Shown here: positions 1-9,565 of the stretch, in pieces
Layout of the letters: each line of letters starts with the position of its first letter
Position numbering within the stretch: the first letter of the stretch is position 1
Assembly (NCBI GenBank): GCA_027579435.1
Contig: JANBPK010000312.1
Location: forward strand, 1 to 22,592
DNA from: Candolleomyces eurysporus
Lineage: Eukaryota > Basidiomycota > Agaricomycetes > Agaricales > Psathyrellaceae
Direction of reading: 5' to 3'
Length of the DNA: 22,592 nt
Notes under the pieces: generated by a model
The model's database searches: none
What the model was told of the DNA's origin: nothing
Seen by the model: the letters and a program-made list of their open reading frames with translations, nothing else
Program-made: the position numbers and the translations under genes

Positions 1-241
1 GCACACACATTCGGTGCGTTCTGTCGCAATCTCGCCGGACGGCAAGCACATTGTCTCTGGCTCTTTTGACAGGACGATTCGGATCTGGGATTTGGAGACG
101 GGGGCGCAGGTGGGAGAGCCGCTCCGAGGGCACACAGACAGGGTGAACTCTGTCGCAATCTCGCCGGATGGCAAGCGGATCGTATCGGGCGCATATGACC
201 ACACCATCCGAATCTGGAGTGCGGAATGGATACTAGTTTGA
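1..241 (+). CDS. WD40-repeat protein, C-terminal fragment (cut by the window edge)
   Basis: The frame is open from base 2 and ends at TGA 239-241. It encodes nearly two WD40 blades, each with the pattern GHT..SV.SVAISPDGK.IVSGS.D.TIRIWD, and the LETGAQVGEPLRGHT linker between them. Such near-identical blades are typical of the C-terminal beta-propeller of fungal NACHT-WD40 (HET-E/NWD-like) proteins, where repeats are recombined to vary a ligand-recognition surface. That assignment is family knowledge; the NACHT part is outside the window. The last blade stops soon after its IRIW motif with an unrelated tail (SAEWILV), so this may be a genuine C-terminus or a truncated copy. Two other WD40 remnants occur in the window on the opposite strand (8455-9045 and 15275-15391). 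Confidence 0.8.
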   Translation, partial: HTHSVRSVAISPDGKHIVSGSFDRTIRIWDLETGAQVGEPLRGHTDRVNSVAISPDGKRIVSGAYDHTIRIWSAEWILV

Positions 242-1197
242 AAGGCTCCAATACTATCCACCGTCCGATGTCGACCTTTTTAGTATGTTTTGTGATAATC
301 ATTTCTTTAACCCTTTGGCCTCTTGGACATACCTATTCGCTTTCTTCATTTCTTCTTCCCTCATGTTTGTTAGTTACAGTCATCGCTATAGTATCCAGAT
401 ATTCTGAATGGTTCGATAGCTTCTGAAGGACAGAAACGACTTATGAGAGCGACTCTTGGAAAAACAATTTTTATTGACCTTTGAATAGTTTGATCACGAC
501 GCGCTGACGATTGCTCCGCTCACTCAGTACTTGGCCGATGCGCGGGGAGCAAATCAGCCGAATAATGAATCGCTCGCATCGTTGACCAGGGATCCAAGCC
601 AAATGATAGTTGGGGTCACAGATTCTTCGACTCGGGTGAATGCAATTCTTGTATGGAACGGTTCCCGTCAACTCAACTCACATCAAGGACGAGTGAAGAA
701 GGCGAAGAATAATCTCTACTTTATTGACGAACTTCTTCCGACGCCGACTCTCGTCTCGCAGTCCAGGACGACATTTTCGTGTGCGACCGGTAACTGATGT
801 AGTGGCGGGTATCGGTGACAGCTTGAGCCAATTCCGGGGGCTGAAGTGAACGTCTTCGTCGTGTCCTTTCTTGACCTGAAGCTTCCAGATGCAGACTCAA
901 TTTTGCGTCAAACAATTATATCGTGGAATCTGCGCCACAAAGAAGACCATGTACTGTGAAAATCGCGACGTTGAAGCGGAAAAAGTGGCAATGAATGATG
1001 AAGTCGCTTCGCGTTCGTGTTTTCTCCAATGGCGAGTAATGAGTTCATTGAACATACCACAAACGATGATGACATTGACACCCACGGTACTACATACTCG
1101 GGAAGGTACCATGCTGTTCAAGAAGGAAAAAAGCGTTATTTTTCTAATCGGTATCATAAAATACAACCTAAATCTATTATTAAATAATTTGAAGTGT
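242..1197. other. Intergenic region, no recognisable gene
   Basis: This stretch lies between the WD40 stop codon and the thiolase stop codon. The only notable open frame is plus strand 489-797 (no domain recognised, no clear start). Its composition is mildly protein-like but I cannot assign it. The part next to 1197 should contain the thiolase 3' UTR, which is AT-rich on both strands around 1135-1195. No tRNA or repeat was seen. Confidence 0.5.
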
Positions 1198-2873
1198 TCA
1201 GTGCTCACTAACGAACACGGCGGCCATACCCATCCCACTGCCAATACACATACTCGTAACGAAGACGCGTCCACCAGTCTGCTTTGCAATCGAGAGGCCG
1301 GTCGCGACTTGACGAGCACCAGTGCAACCGAGTGGGTGGCCGATGGCGATGGCACCGCCGTTGATGTTGACCTGCGAGAAAGGAGGTTAGTATGAGCGAC
1401 ATGACATTGAGAGAATATGAGAGAGGGAAAGAAAAAGGGGGGAGGGAGGAGGGAGCAGGCGAACCAACGGACTCCCCCACTGGGATCAACGAAACCGGGG
1501 ACTGTAGAACAGGCCAAGAACGATGAAACGAGGTGGGATTGAAAAAGGTGGAAAGAGTACGTCGAGTCGAAAAGAAATCGACAAGAACGGAAGAAGTGGA
1601 GGAAGAAGCGACGCCAAAAGAAAGCAACTGACCTTGTCCTCCCCAATGCCCAAATGCTGCACACTCATGACAGCCTGACTTGCGAACGCCTCGTTAATCT
1701 CGTAGAAATCGATATCCTCCAAGCTCAGCCCGAGCAAGCCAAGTACTTTCGGGATGGCATACGCAGGTCCGACACCCATGATCTTGGGAGGGACACCGAT
1801 GACGGCACTAGTGACGAACTTGCCGCGGATAGGGAGGCCGAGACGTTTGGCGGTGGATCGTTTGGTGAGGAGGACGGCTGCGGCACCATCGGAAACTTGG
1901 GATGCGTTGCCTGCACGAGGATGTCGGTGACGGAGGAGTGAAAGGAAACGAAGAGACACTAACCAGCATGTGTACTGCCGTCTTTCTTGAAGGCTGGCTT
2001 CAACTTTGCCAAGCTCTCCGGCGTCACACCATCCCGAATACCATCATCCGAGTCGACCAACACTTCCTTCTCCTCCTCGGTCTTGGGGTCTACCCACTTT
2101 GTCTTGATGGGCAGAATTTCGTCCTTGAATTTGCCGGCTTTCTGGGCAGCGACAGCCTTTTGGAAGGAGCGGGCGGCAAAGGCGTCTTGGGTCGCACGGG
2201 TGATGTTGTACGAGGCAGCGACGTTTTCGGAGGTGATGCCCATGGGCAACAAGCAGTCTTCGGCGTCGGGGTTGCTGAGGACCTCGTCAGAGATGGAGGC
2301 CATGGCGCCTGCACCATAGCCGTTGGTCATGGATTCGACACCGGCACCTGGAAGCGGGGTTAGCATGTCGCCGAGCGTCGAAGCAACGGCAGCAGCACGG
2401 TGGGATTGATGGAGGCAGCAACTCACCAATACCAATCTCGATCTGCCCGGCCTTGATCTCGTTCGCAATTTGGGTGATGGCAGTCAGGCCAGACGAGCAC
2501 TGCCTGTTGACAGTGTTGATGCTGGTCTCGACGGGGATTCCAGCATGCAGGGCGGCCATACGAGCANGGGGTAGCACCACCGCCGGGAGGGAGGACGTTG
2601 CCGACAGCGATGTCGTCGATGAGTTTGGGGTCGAGGGAGACTTTTTCGTAGGCGGCACGGAGGACGTGGGAGAGGATGAGTTCGGGTTTGGTGTCCTTGA
2701 AGCCACCTTTCTTGCCCTGTACGAGGAGGGAGCGTCAGATACTGGCACCAGGAGACGAGACGGAAACGAACCTTGGTGATGGCAGAGCGGACAGCAGAGA
2801 CGATGACAATATCGTCGTCGTTCTGCTGGAGAACGCGGGCTTTGGCGGCAGAGGTGGAGGCTTGGACTGACAT
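1198..2873 (-). CDS. 3-ketoacyl-CoA thiolase (acetyl-CoA C-acyltransferase), five exons
   Basis: The enzyme cleaves 3-ketoacyl-CoA with CoA to acetyl-CoA and a shortened acyl-CoA, the last step of beta-oxidation. Exons on the minus strand are 2873-2772, 2716-2427, 2347-1964, 1910-1633 and 1371-1198. Introns of 55, 79, 53 and 261 nt have GT..AG ends, and the last has a TACTAAC branch point. About 408 residues result, the usual family length. The nucleophilic cysteine lies in NRQCSSGLTAI (about residue 107); the other active-site motifs are NEAFASQAV, GHPLGCTGARQ (His about 363) and SMCIGSGMGMA (Cys about 393). The sequence resembles peroxisomal ACAA1/POT1-type thiolases more than the Erg10 acetoacetyl-CoA type. 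I see no clear N-terminal PTS2 and the C-terminus (SEH) is not a PTS1, so location is open. One surplus base next to the N at 2567 breaks exon 2; the other exons close perfectly. The start is the first ATG, 45 nt downstream of a TATA-like box. Confidence 0.93.
2560..2575 (-). other. Ambiguous base with a one-base frame slip inside the thiolase exon 2
   Basis: N at 2567 sits in the GGGAT-x-ARMAALHAG stretch. Upstream and downstream codons of exon 2 are both clearly thiolase but in frames differing by one. Exon 2 is 290 nt as written, while splice phases on both sides require 289 (or an equivalent modulo three). The slip and the N coincide, which points to a sequencing or assembly error in the C-run rather than a real mutation. 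A second N, at 2963, lies in the promoter side region. Confidence 0.85.
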
Positions 2874-2917
2874 GGTAGACGGCGTGGACGAGGGAAGGAG
2901 AGAAACGAGGAGAACGC

Positions 2918-2925
2918 CTTATAAA
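2918..2925 (-). promoter_or_regulatory. TATA-like box of the thiolase gene
   Basis: TTTATAAG on the minus strand, 45-52 nt upstream of the thiolase ATG at 2873. Position and sequence fit a fungal TATA element; no other support. Confidence 0.45.
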
Positions 2926-4400
2926 CACAGCTCCGGGCCAGCCAAATCAGAATCACATGCTTNCCCACCCCCGCCCCTTCCCCGGCTTTGTGGGGCATCG
3001 TCATGCGCCCCGGTTAATCAAAGCTCTCTTACCCGTACTCGTATATACTCGGCAATTTCGAGTTCCTGCAGAGGTCCACAAAGGGGGCTGGCAAGGAGCT
3101 CCTCGGCGTTCGGGGTCATCGATCTCGGTCATGGCTCGGGGTATGCCCGTGTGGCGATGTTTTCACATGTTTGCGTCCGGACTGTCATTCGGATGCGTCT
3201 TGCTTCGTCTGCAATCGTCGACTTGCAGCGAGGGTATAGGCTGAAGGCTACTGGCTGCTGCTCATGCGTCTAGTCGAAATATTTACCGCCTGCTCCAGCC
3301 TCTCGAGGCTCCGTCAATGGCTTTCCCATCTCTTGACATATGATTCTCTGGCGTTACGTCGAGTCTTCTTCGCAAGCACATTCCATCTCGCTGACTTCTC
3401 CAAACCTGAGGCCGACTTGTCGTCTATATTTTATAAGCCGCCGTGCTTCGGGAGTACCAGCCTTTAAGTTCAGTACGGAGGAGCGGATGGCTATGAGGAT
3501 CGCTGTTGAGTGAAGTTGGGTTGAAGTGAGGGGTTCGTTCTCAATCCCGTAAGCTCTCTCTTGGATCGTTCTTGAAGGTCTATCTCTGCTGTAGTCTCCT
3601 TGTGTTTCTCCCACCGATTCAGCTCCTCTTGTCTGGTTAACCTGTTTCGCCGGTAGTCTAATCTCCCATCCGCCCGCAGCTAAAATCTCCCAATAGTCGG
3701 AGTTCTTTCTCGACAGGGATAGGATCGAATTCTACTCTTCCATTCTCCCGGCCTCGTCTCTCAGCTAAGATCCTTCAAGCCCAACAATCTCCGAAACGAA
3801 AAACATCGCGACACTCTTTGCTACCCTCCGCGCTCTCATTACCCTCGCACCGTCTCTCGTCCTTACCAATGGCTTCCAGTATCCGAACTCCGCTAGTCGT
3901 AGGAAGACCAAGGCGGCTTGTGGCTGAGATGAGCGGCTGTGCACTCTATTCGCCGATATGTATCTTCCTAGCTAGTTAAATTCATAGCTTCACCGTACCG
4001 TCCCACTGATCTCCGCCTCCGTCCAAGACGCATCTACATCTACCCCTTCCTTTCGATCGACACATGATTCTGATTCTATGAGTGCGTTGCGCTGGACGCT
4101 CACAAATCGATACATAGGAACCGCTGAATCTCAATGATTACATAGGTCCTTGTCAAATATTGATATCTCAAGTTGGATGCGGATGCAGCTTACTCGATCG
4201 GTACTGTTCACTGTGTACGTAGCAAAGGCTTCAGGCTTCGACTCATTCCTACCGCTGATTCAATACTGGCGGCTACAGCTTTCCCGTCCGTAAGAGTTGA
4301 GAGGCGTCTCGTTCAACTAGGCTGACTCGACGGATTACTTGAGGCCACGTCAAATACACGAGTATTCGCCCGGAAGACGTATTGAGTACTTGCTCACTGG
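2926..4400. other. Long non-coding stretch between thiolase promoter and the repeat array
   Basis: I see no recognisable gene. Open frames are short (95 codons or fewer beyond the thiolase 5' end) and none shows a known domain or a consistent splice pattern. Several CT-rich tracts occur at 3540-3870. The left part should hold thiolase upstream regulatory DNA. Confidence 0.5.
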
Positions 4401-4839
4401 TATATCTTCCAGGATGATTGATGGGCTGAATGAGGAGCTCTTTTCGTCGTAACTTATTTTGCGACCTACATACAGCAAAAAAGCCCGAAGAATGAGAAAT
4501 AACTTACACGAGTCTTCTCTTCGCTGTAGGAGGCGATCCCAGAATGAGTCCAGAGTAAATTGTGGCTATGTTCTGAATGATAACACCGCACGAGAAAAGG
4601 GCATCCTCTCTACGCTATGCTACGAAGTCAGCCTTCCCAGATAGCCACCAGACCCAGAGTAATCTTGTATGGCCCTTCCTATGCTTTATCGTTAGATTCT
4701 TAGGTTTGGTGCCCATGCAGTGCGCTACAAAGCGCCAGGGGAAGAGAGAGCGCTGAGGTCTCAATCAGGCGATTATATACCTGTGTAAACAGCATCCTGT
4801 GCCCGGAGATGCGTGTCCAGGGATAATCAACCGGTGCTC

Positions 4840-4855
4840 AGGATTGTCTGATCCT
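4840..4855 (+). promoter_or_regulatory. Conserved upstream element of copy A (inverted repeat)
   Basis: AGGATTGTCTGATCCT has 5-nt inverted arms (AGGAT/ATCCT). It lies 334 nt before the ATG and is kept at nearly the same distance before copies B (9239-9254, 327 nt) and C (12724-12739, 328 nt). In B one arm base has changed. The function is unknown; a regulator binding site is an inference. Confidence 0.4.
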
Positions 4856-5033
4856 CAGGAAAAGCGGGTCACGGCGAAACAAGGCAGCGCTCAAAGACAC
4901 AGACATGCCAACTTGTCCTTGAGTCTCGGCTTTTCAAGGGCGTCGCTCAGCCGGGAGAGATGGGAACCCCGAGACTGCCACGATGGTAAAGTTTCATCTA
5001 TTATCCTGTGCGAAATGGAATTTTGCAGTCACG

Positions 5034-5039
5034 TATAAA
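5034..5039 (+). promoter_or_regulatory. TATA box of DUF6533 copy A
   Basis: TATAAA lies 140 nt upstream of the ATG at 5174. The same element in the same context (TATAAAGGACGGxGCTGAA in B and C, TATAAAGACGCCGCTGAA in A) precedes copies B and C at 141 and 131 nt. This conservation supports it as a core promoter. Confidence 0.65.
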
Positions 5040-5173
5040 GACGCCGCTGAATTGGTGCTTGAGCCATCTCCCAGCCCAGTCACTTCTCTTACTCAGTGTT
5101 CACTGCCAATCGATTTTGTCTACCACTGTAGTATTTCACGCCTTTGGAGGCCTGTCACCGGTGATCAACCATC

Positions 5174-6831
5174 ATGGACAATTATGAGGTGTGGTTCAGA
5201 TACTTGGTCGGGAAGCAGATATCGGAGGTATGTCGCTGCTGTGGCTTGAAGTACCTTGTTTGATGTTAACGTACATGCTGTTCGAAGAACGTGAATTGTA
5301 CGTGATCGACTCGGCAGGTTTTCTCCGATGGAATGCTCTCCCGACTAACCCAAAGTATTTTGAATAGTGTCCTTTGATACAGCTTTTGTGAATCTATCTT
5401 TAGATGGACAAAACGATGGCTCTAACAGATTATCTGGATACCAGGTGTACCACTATTTGACCACTCTCGACGATGAGGTCAACATAATTTGGAAGGAGAA
5501 ATGGAAGGCTGGGAAGGTCCTATTTCTAGTGACGAGGTATGCAATGATTGGATCCGTAGTATTTGATATTCTCCGTACGTGACTTCCCCTCTCTGGAGAT
5601 GGGGGGCTTATACCCGCAACGTTAACATAGGGGATCGACCACTGTATATAACGCTCCCGCTGAGCGTAAGCTAGGCTTTCTTTTCCATGTAAGCGCTTCC
5701 GTGTCTGACACCTACCTTTAGGCCTGTAAAGCGTCCCTAATTCTGTTTAACCGTACGTCAACTCAAGTCATCTGGAATCATATTGCTGGGCGAATATGTT
5801 AACTTAACTCTTCTAGTATTGCCTTTCATAGCCATCACTTCTGCCAATGGTGAGCCACACCGTCTTTTCCAACGCGGGGATGCGTCTGGCTGACTATGGA
5901 GAATCTGTTCTCAGCGTCCCTCTGGCTTTGCCTCCATGCCCTTCTTGGGGCTAAGAGGAAATACCTAATGGCCCTCATCGTCATCTTTGCGGTAAGATCG
6001 GAGATATGTACAACCCTCTCAGGCTGTGCGCTCACGCTACGAAACCAGGGCTTTGCTATATCCTGCCTTGTGCTTATGCTATTTGAGCTGAACTCGTGGA
6101 CAGGTACGTGTATCATACTCCAAAATTCTGGTTCTATTCACAGGTAAATTTGCCACTATGAGTATAGCCGTTCGGCCTATGGATTTCGTGCAGAATCTTG
6201 GTTACACATGCGCGTACAGTGGGACAAGTGTCAAGGCACATGCAGCCGTTGCGACTGTGGCCTATATTCGGCTCGCGTGGGCAGCTTGTGAGTTGCAATT
6301 CTTCGCGTATGGGTGCAGTACAAAGTGGTGCCAACAGCTTATTCAAAACGCTCGTTCTCTCAGTAAGCGCACTAATGGGAATTATCACTCTGCTCGGACG
6401 GTATAGAAAGCAAAACGACAGCTTAATCAACATTATCCGGCGGGACGGCGGTATATACTACTTGACCGTCATCAGTGAGTACCGTTCTTCGTTCAACTTC
6501 TGCAATCGTCAACTGGCTCAACCTTTCCGCAACCCTGACCACCATACCTATCACCAGCGATTACTCTCGCTGATACGGTCACTAAGACTCCCACAAATTT
6601 CAAGAAGACCCACGGGGTCATAGGCATGTAGGTATCATGCTGGGGTTGTTCTCTGCTCCTCGCTGATCTTCATCGACGTCAAGGTTAAGCCGACTTTCGG
6701 CACCAATTTTATCCAATCGACTGCTCCTACACATGAGGACCATTGACGACCGTCCATTGCAGACAGTGGTTTCCGCCATCTTGTTTAATCCCTCAACTCC
6801 GTTTGAGGGGACTCCATCTGAGGAAGACTGA
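5174..6831 (+). CDS. DUF6533 multi-pass membrane protein, copy A (12 exons)
   Basis: Exons: 5174-5240, 5368-5387, 5445-5574, 5631-5665, 5722-5752, 5817-5849, 5915-5991, 6049-6103, 6144-6287, 6364-6474, 6558-6627, 6684-6831. They close in frame to 306 residues. The DUF6533 signature spans about residues 23-70: VYHYLTTLDDEVNIIW, then KW and GKVLFLVTRY. It is followed by several hydrophobic spans (SASLWLCLHALLGAKRKYL, ALIVIFAGFAISCLVLMLF, VAYIRLAWAALSALMG, IYYLTVITITLAD) and the family C-terminal motif LSRLSAPILSNRLLLHMRT. The layout, about seven membrane spans, is typical of this uncharacterised Agaricomycete family, often called receptor-like; no ligand is known. Exon 1 is the uncertain part: the better-looking donor at 5228 (GTATGT) gives the wrong phase, whereas a weaker one at 5241 restores the frame. 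Intron 8 is only 40 nt. The 57-nt intron after exon 7 is open in frame, so its retention would add 19 residues. Confidence 0.88.
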
Positions 6832-7640
6832 CTCTGGAACCAAACTGCCGCGTATGGGCCATGCTGACGCGGTTTTAGACGTTTCGATTGGGAAATGTCA
6901 CAATCATTTACGAATGCGGAAGGGAACGCAGGAAGTGTGTCGCTTCCTTGATTGATATCCAGAAGGACAAGCAGAATGATACCGGCTCCAGATCAACTGG
7001 CTCAAACGTTAACGCATTTATAGTCGTCGAATCTCTATCCGAGCAATTGGTATCTATTCCTCCTGGCCACTCAAGGCTCTTTATTCATGGATCTGTTGTC
7101 CGAGAACACGAACGTCGAATCCGATGAGGTAAAGCTCTAAGATTGCTGCATAGTCATCCGAGAAAAGAGCGACTGCAGGAAAAGAGGGAGGAAAATTGCA
7201 TTGGAGTAATGGGCATGACGGTCGGCGTGAAAATGAATTAAGGATGTGAATAGTTCACGCAATGTCCGCTATCTCACAAAATTGAGGGATCACAATTGCT
7301 GATCTGCCTGTTTGAGGGTTTCGAGTGGGGCGAAATAGCATATGGGTCGGGTGCTCTTTCTATCTTTCGTCGACTCCTGTTGTCAGTTCTTTCCATGTCT
7401 CTCGTTTTCTCTTTTCGCTGTCTCTTTACCCCTCTCCTCTCTTTCTCTACACAGTTAAACAGTAACAGAGGCGCCATGGCCACCGGACGAGGTCCCGCCA
7501 AGTCACGACAGGACTTTCCGTCACGGAGCAGACTGGAGCACAGAGGTTGAATGATGGAGAGGAGTGATACTGGGTGCAATTTCTTTGTTCTGTTTCAGAT
7601 GAGCGATGTTAATTTCCAGTCAGCGGCAACGGAGCTTCAG
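6832..7640. other. Downstream flank of copy A, non-coding
   Basis: This is the 3' UTR and flank of copy A. It is homologous to the flanks of B and C but with no conserved reading frame: indels between copies are not multiples of three. A pyrimidine-rich tract ending in CTCTACACAG at about 7445-7455 recurs in B at about 11839-11849 and looks like an intron acceptor. No exon that it would serve could be confirmed. Confidence 0.5.
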
Positions 7641-8454
7641 TTACGAAGAGCGGCTGCCAGGTCGTCATCTCTTGTTTGAGACCGCAAACATGTGTTTTAT
7701 AACTCGACGCTGCTCTCTACCTTTCTTCTGCAAGCTCGATCCTTCCGGAATATTCTGTCCTGCCCGACATGACACGAAAAAACGAAATTTGAAGAATTCT
7801 TCCTGATTTTCTCCAACCAATACGGAGAAGTGTAAAGGTCTGACCCTCTCCCCTTTGGACAATACGAAGGCAGAGAGATGGGAGTAAGATGAATGGATGA
7901 ATGAATGGGCGAAAGGAGGATTGACAAAGGGACGGAATAACAAAGGAAGGAACAATTGAACGGACAGACAAACAGTCGGAAGGATGGAACGATAAAATGA
8001 ACAAAACGAAAGAGAGTAACGACTCAGCAAGCGTTTCAGCCGTAAATGCCCCATGGAACATTAAGACTTGAATGCAGAATGGGTAGCGGTAAGTGGAGGT
8101 TTTGTGTCTTTTGGCTAATCATCCAAGGTAGTTAGCAAGAGGAAGAACGTTAGAGGAGCGGGCAGGGGGTAAGAGGGCATAAGAGGCCAGGAAAACGGAG
8201 ATGAGTCGAGGACAAGAATGAGGAAAGAGCAGGTGAAAACAGAAAAGACAAAGTACAGCTTCTGCCAAGTTCAATATCCTCTGAGGCTTGAAATTTGGCG
8301 GGATCTTCACACTTGACAAGTAGATTAACATTGATGAGACAAATATAATATAAGATATTACGATTGTAAGACAGGAGAGAGAGTACTATGAGAACGACAA
8401 TGATGTCAAAGAAGACAAACAGTATTGGTATCAATTCTTTCTCAAACTAATATA
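7641..8454. other. Purine-rich spacer between unit A and the WD40 remnant
   Basis: No gene was recognised. From about 7855 to 8260 the plus strand is strongly purine-rich, with loose repeats of GAATGGATGAATGAATGG type. This produces long but low-complexity open frames on the minus strand (7665-8061) that I do not accept as genes. Confidence 0.5.
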
Positions 8455-9045
8455 GCTTCTGTATTCCAGATCTGAACAGATCGATAGTCGGAGCGAGAGA
8501 ACATTCACTTGCCGTCCGTCGAAATCAGGACAGAAAACACCTCACTTGTGCTCTTCAAACGCGGCTCTCTGCAGTACGCTCCTGTCTCCAAATCCCATAT
8601 CCGGATTATCTGTTCTTAGAGCTAGAGACAATAAGATACTCGTTGGAACAGATCGCGACGTACTTGTATGTCCTCGTAGAGACATCACCACCTGCACGCC
8701 CGTTCCTGACTCGCAGATTAGAATTGTATGGTCTCAGGAGGCAGAGACGATGTGCTTATAATCACCGTCCGACGGATTCGCGGCGGAAAATACCCCACCC
8801 GTGTGTCCTTGTAGGGGATCTCCCACCTGTACCTCGGTCTCTAAGTCCCAGATCCGAATCGTTTTGTCGTAAGAGCGGGAGACGATGTGCTTGCCATCAG
8901 GTGACATTGAAACGGAGAGCAAATAATCCGCGTGCCCTCGCAGAGGCTATCTCACCTGCTTCCCCGTCTCCGTAGCTCAAATCCGAACCGTTTGGTCCTC
9001 AGCACAGGAGACGATGTGTTTGCTGTCCGGGAGATTGCGATAGAT
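8455..9045 (-). pseudogene. Decayed WD40-repeat gene fragment
   Basis: Read from 9045 downward on the minus strand there are four to five WD40 blades. They are recognisable by [58 protein letters not shown] and a last SVQIWNTE-like end. The frame is broken repeatedly: a stop replaces the Trp of the first IW motif, another stop follows in the next linker, a stop follows IVSAS, and frame shifts and a stop affect the last blades. The blades resemble the plus-strand WD40 fragment at 1-241, so this is probably a relic of a related NACHT-WD40 (HET-E-like) gene. No start, NACHT part or intact neighbour of it is visible. It ends about 70 nt before homology of unit B begins. Confidence 0.85.
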
Positions 9046-9238
9046 CTCACCTATTCTGCAATTCTCTGTTGTCACGTCGAGCATCCCGTCTCGCTGGCTT
9101 CTTTTGCCCGTCTTGGTGCTCATGCAGGGCGTCACAGAAAGTCCCAGGGGAGAGTGCTCAGGACTTGTTCCTAATAGGGCAATTATGAGCATCTTGGACC
9201 CGGACACGCGCATCCAAGAGATAATCAATCAGCGCTCA

Positions 9239-9254
9239 AGATTGTCTGATCCTC
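9239..9254 (+). promoter_or_regulatory. Conserved upstream element of copy B
   Basis: AAGATTGTCTGATCCT lies 327 nt before the ATG. It is the counterpart of the inverted-repeat element of copies A and C, with one arm base changed. Confidence 0.35.
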
Positions 9255-9424
9255 AAGAAAAGCGGATTTACGGCGAGCGCTCAAAGATATGATACCAACA
9301 TTTATCTTGTCATTGAGTTTCGCCTTTCGTGGGGACGTCGCGAAACCGGGATGATGGGAACCCCGAGGCTGCCGATGGTAATGTTTCATCCATTCTCCTG
9401 TGCGAAAAGAACTTTGCAGTTCTG

Positions 9425-9430
9425 TATAAA
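9425..9430 (+). promoter_or_regulatory. TATA box of DUF6533 copy B
   Basis: TATAAA lies 141 nt upstream of the ATG at 9566, within the promoter block shared by all three copies (TGTGCGAAA about 20-25 nt before it). Confidence 0.65.
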
Positions 9431-9565
9431 GGACGGTGCTGAAGTGGCGCTTGAGGCAACTCCTAAACACTTCTCTTTACTCAGTGTTCACTGCCAATCG
9501 CCTCTGTCTCCCACTGTAGTATTCTACACCATTGGAGGGTCACCGGTCACCGGTCACCAATCATC

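Larger units (their letters stand above)
4410..7640 (+). repeat. Tandem unit A (DUF6533 gene with flanks)
   Basis: This is the first of three diverged direct repeats. The left flank shares blocks with unit C (for example around 4470-4500 versus 12362-12390, and 4635-4725 versus 12505-12600). The gene and promoter match B and C throughout. The right flank matches B as far as about 7640 (AATGATGGAGAGGAG at about 7550 versus 12030, and a GCGATGTT block near 7603 versus 12095). A short imperfect palindrome, GTGAATAGTTCAC, lies near 7247-7259. Boundaries are approximate because they were judged by eye. Confidence 0.75.

Noticed and set aside
897..1664. Minus-strand 255-codon open frame
   Set aside because: It crosses the thiolase last exon and 261-nt intron in a wrong frame. 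The thiolase motifs with consistent splice sites explain this DNA, and the frame itself has low-complexity Ser/Phe/Arg composition.
1902..2363. Plus-strand 153-codon open frame
   Set aside because: Antisense shadow of thiolase exons 2-4, caused by GC-biased third positions.
7665..8061. Minus-strand frames of 129 and 114 codons that look hydrophobic
   Set aside because: They arise from a strongly purine-rich plus strand; the product is low-complexity Ser/Phe/Leu/Pro in several overlapping frames at once, with no domain.
8455..9045. Functional WD40 gene on the minus strand
   Set aside because: Several stops and frame shifts inside conserved blade motifs cannot all be removed by plausible introns.
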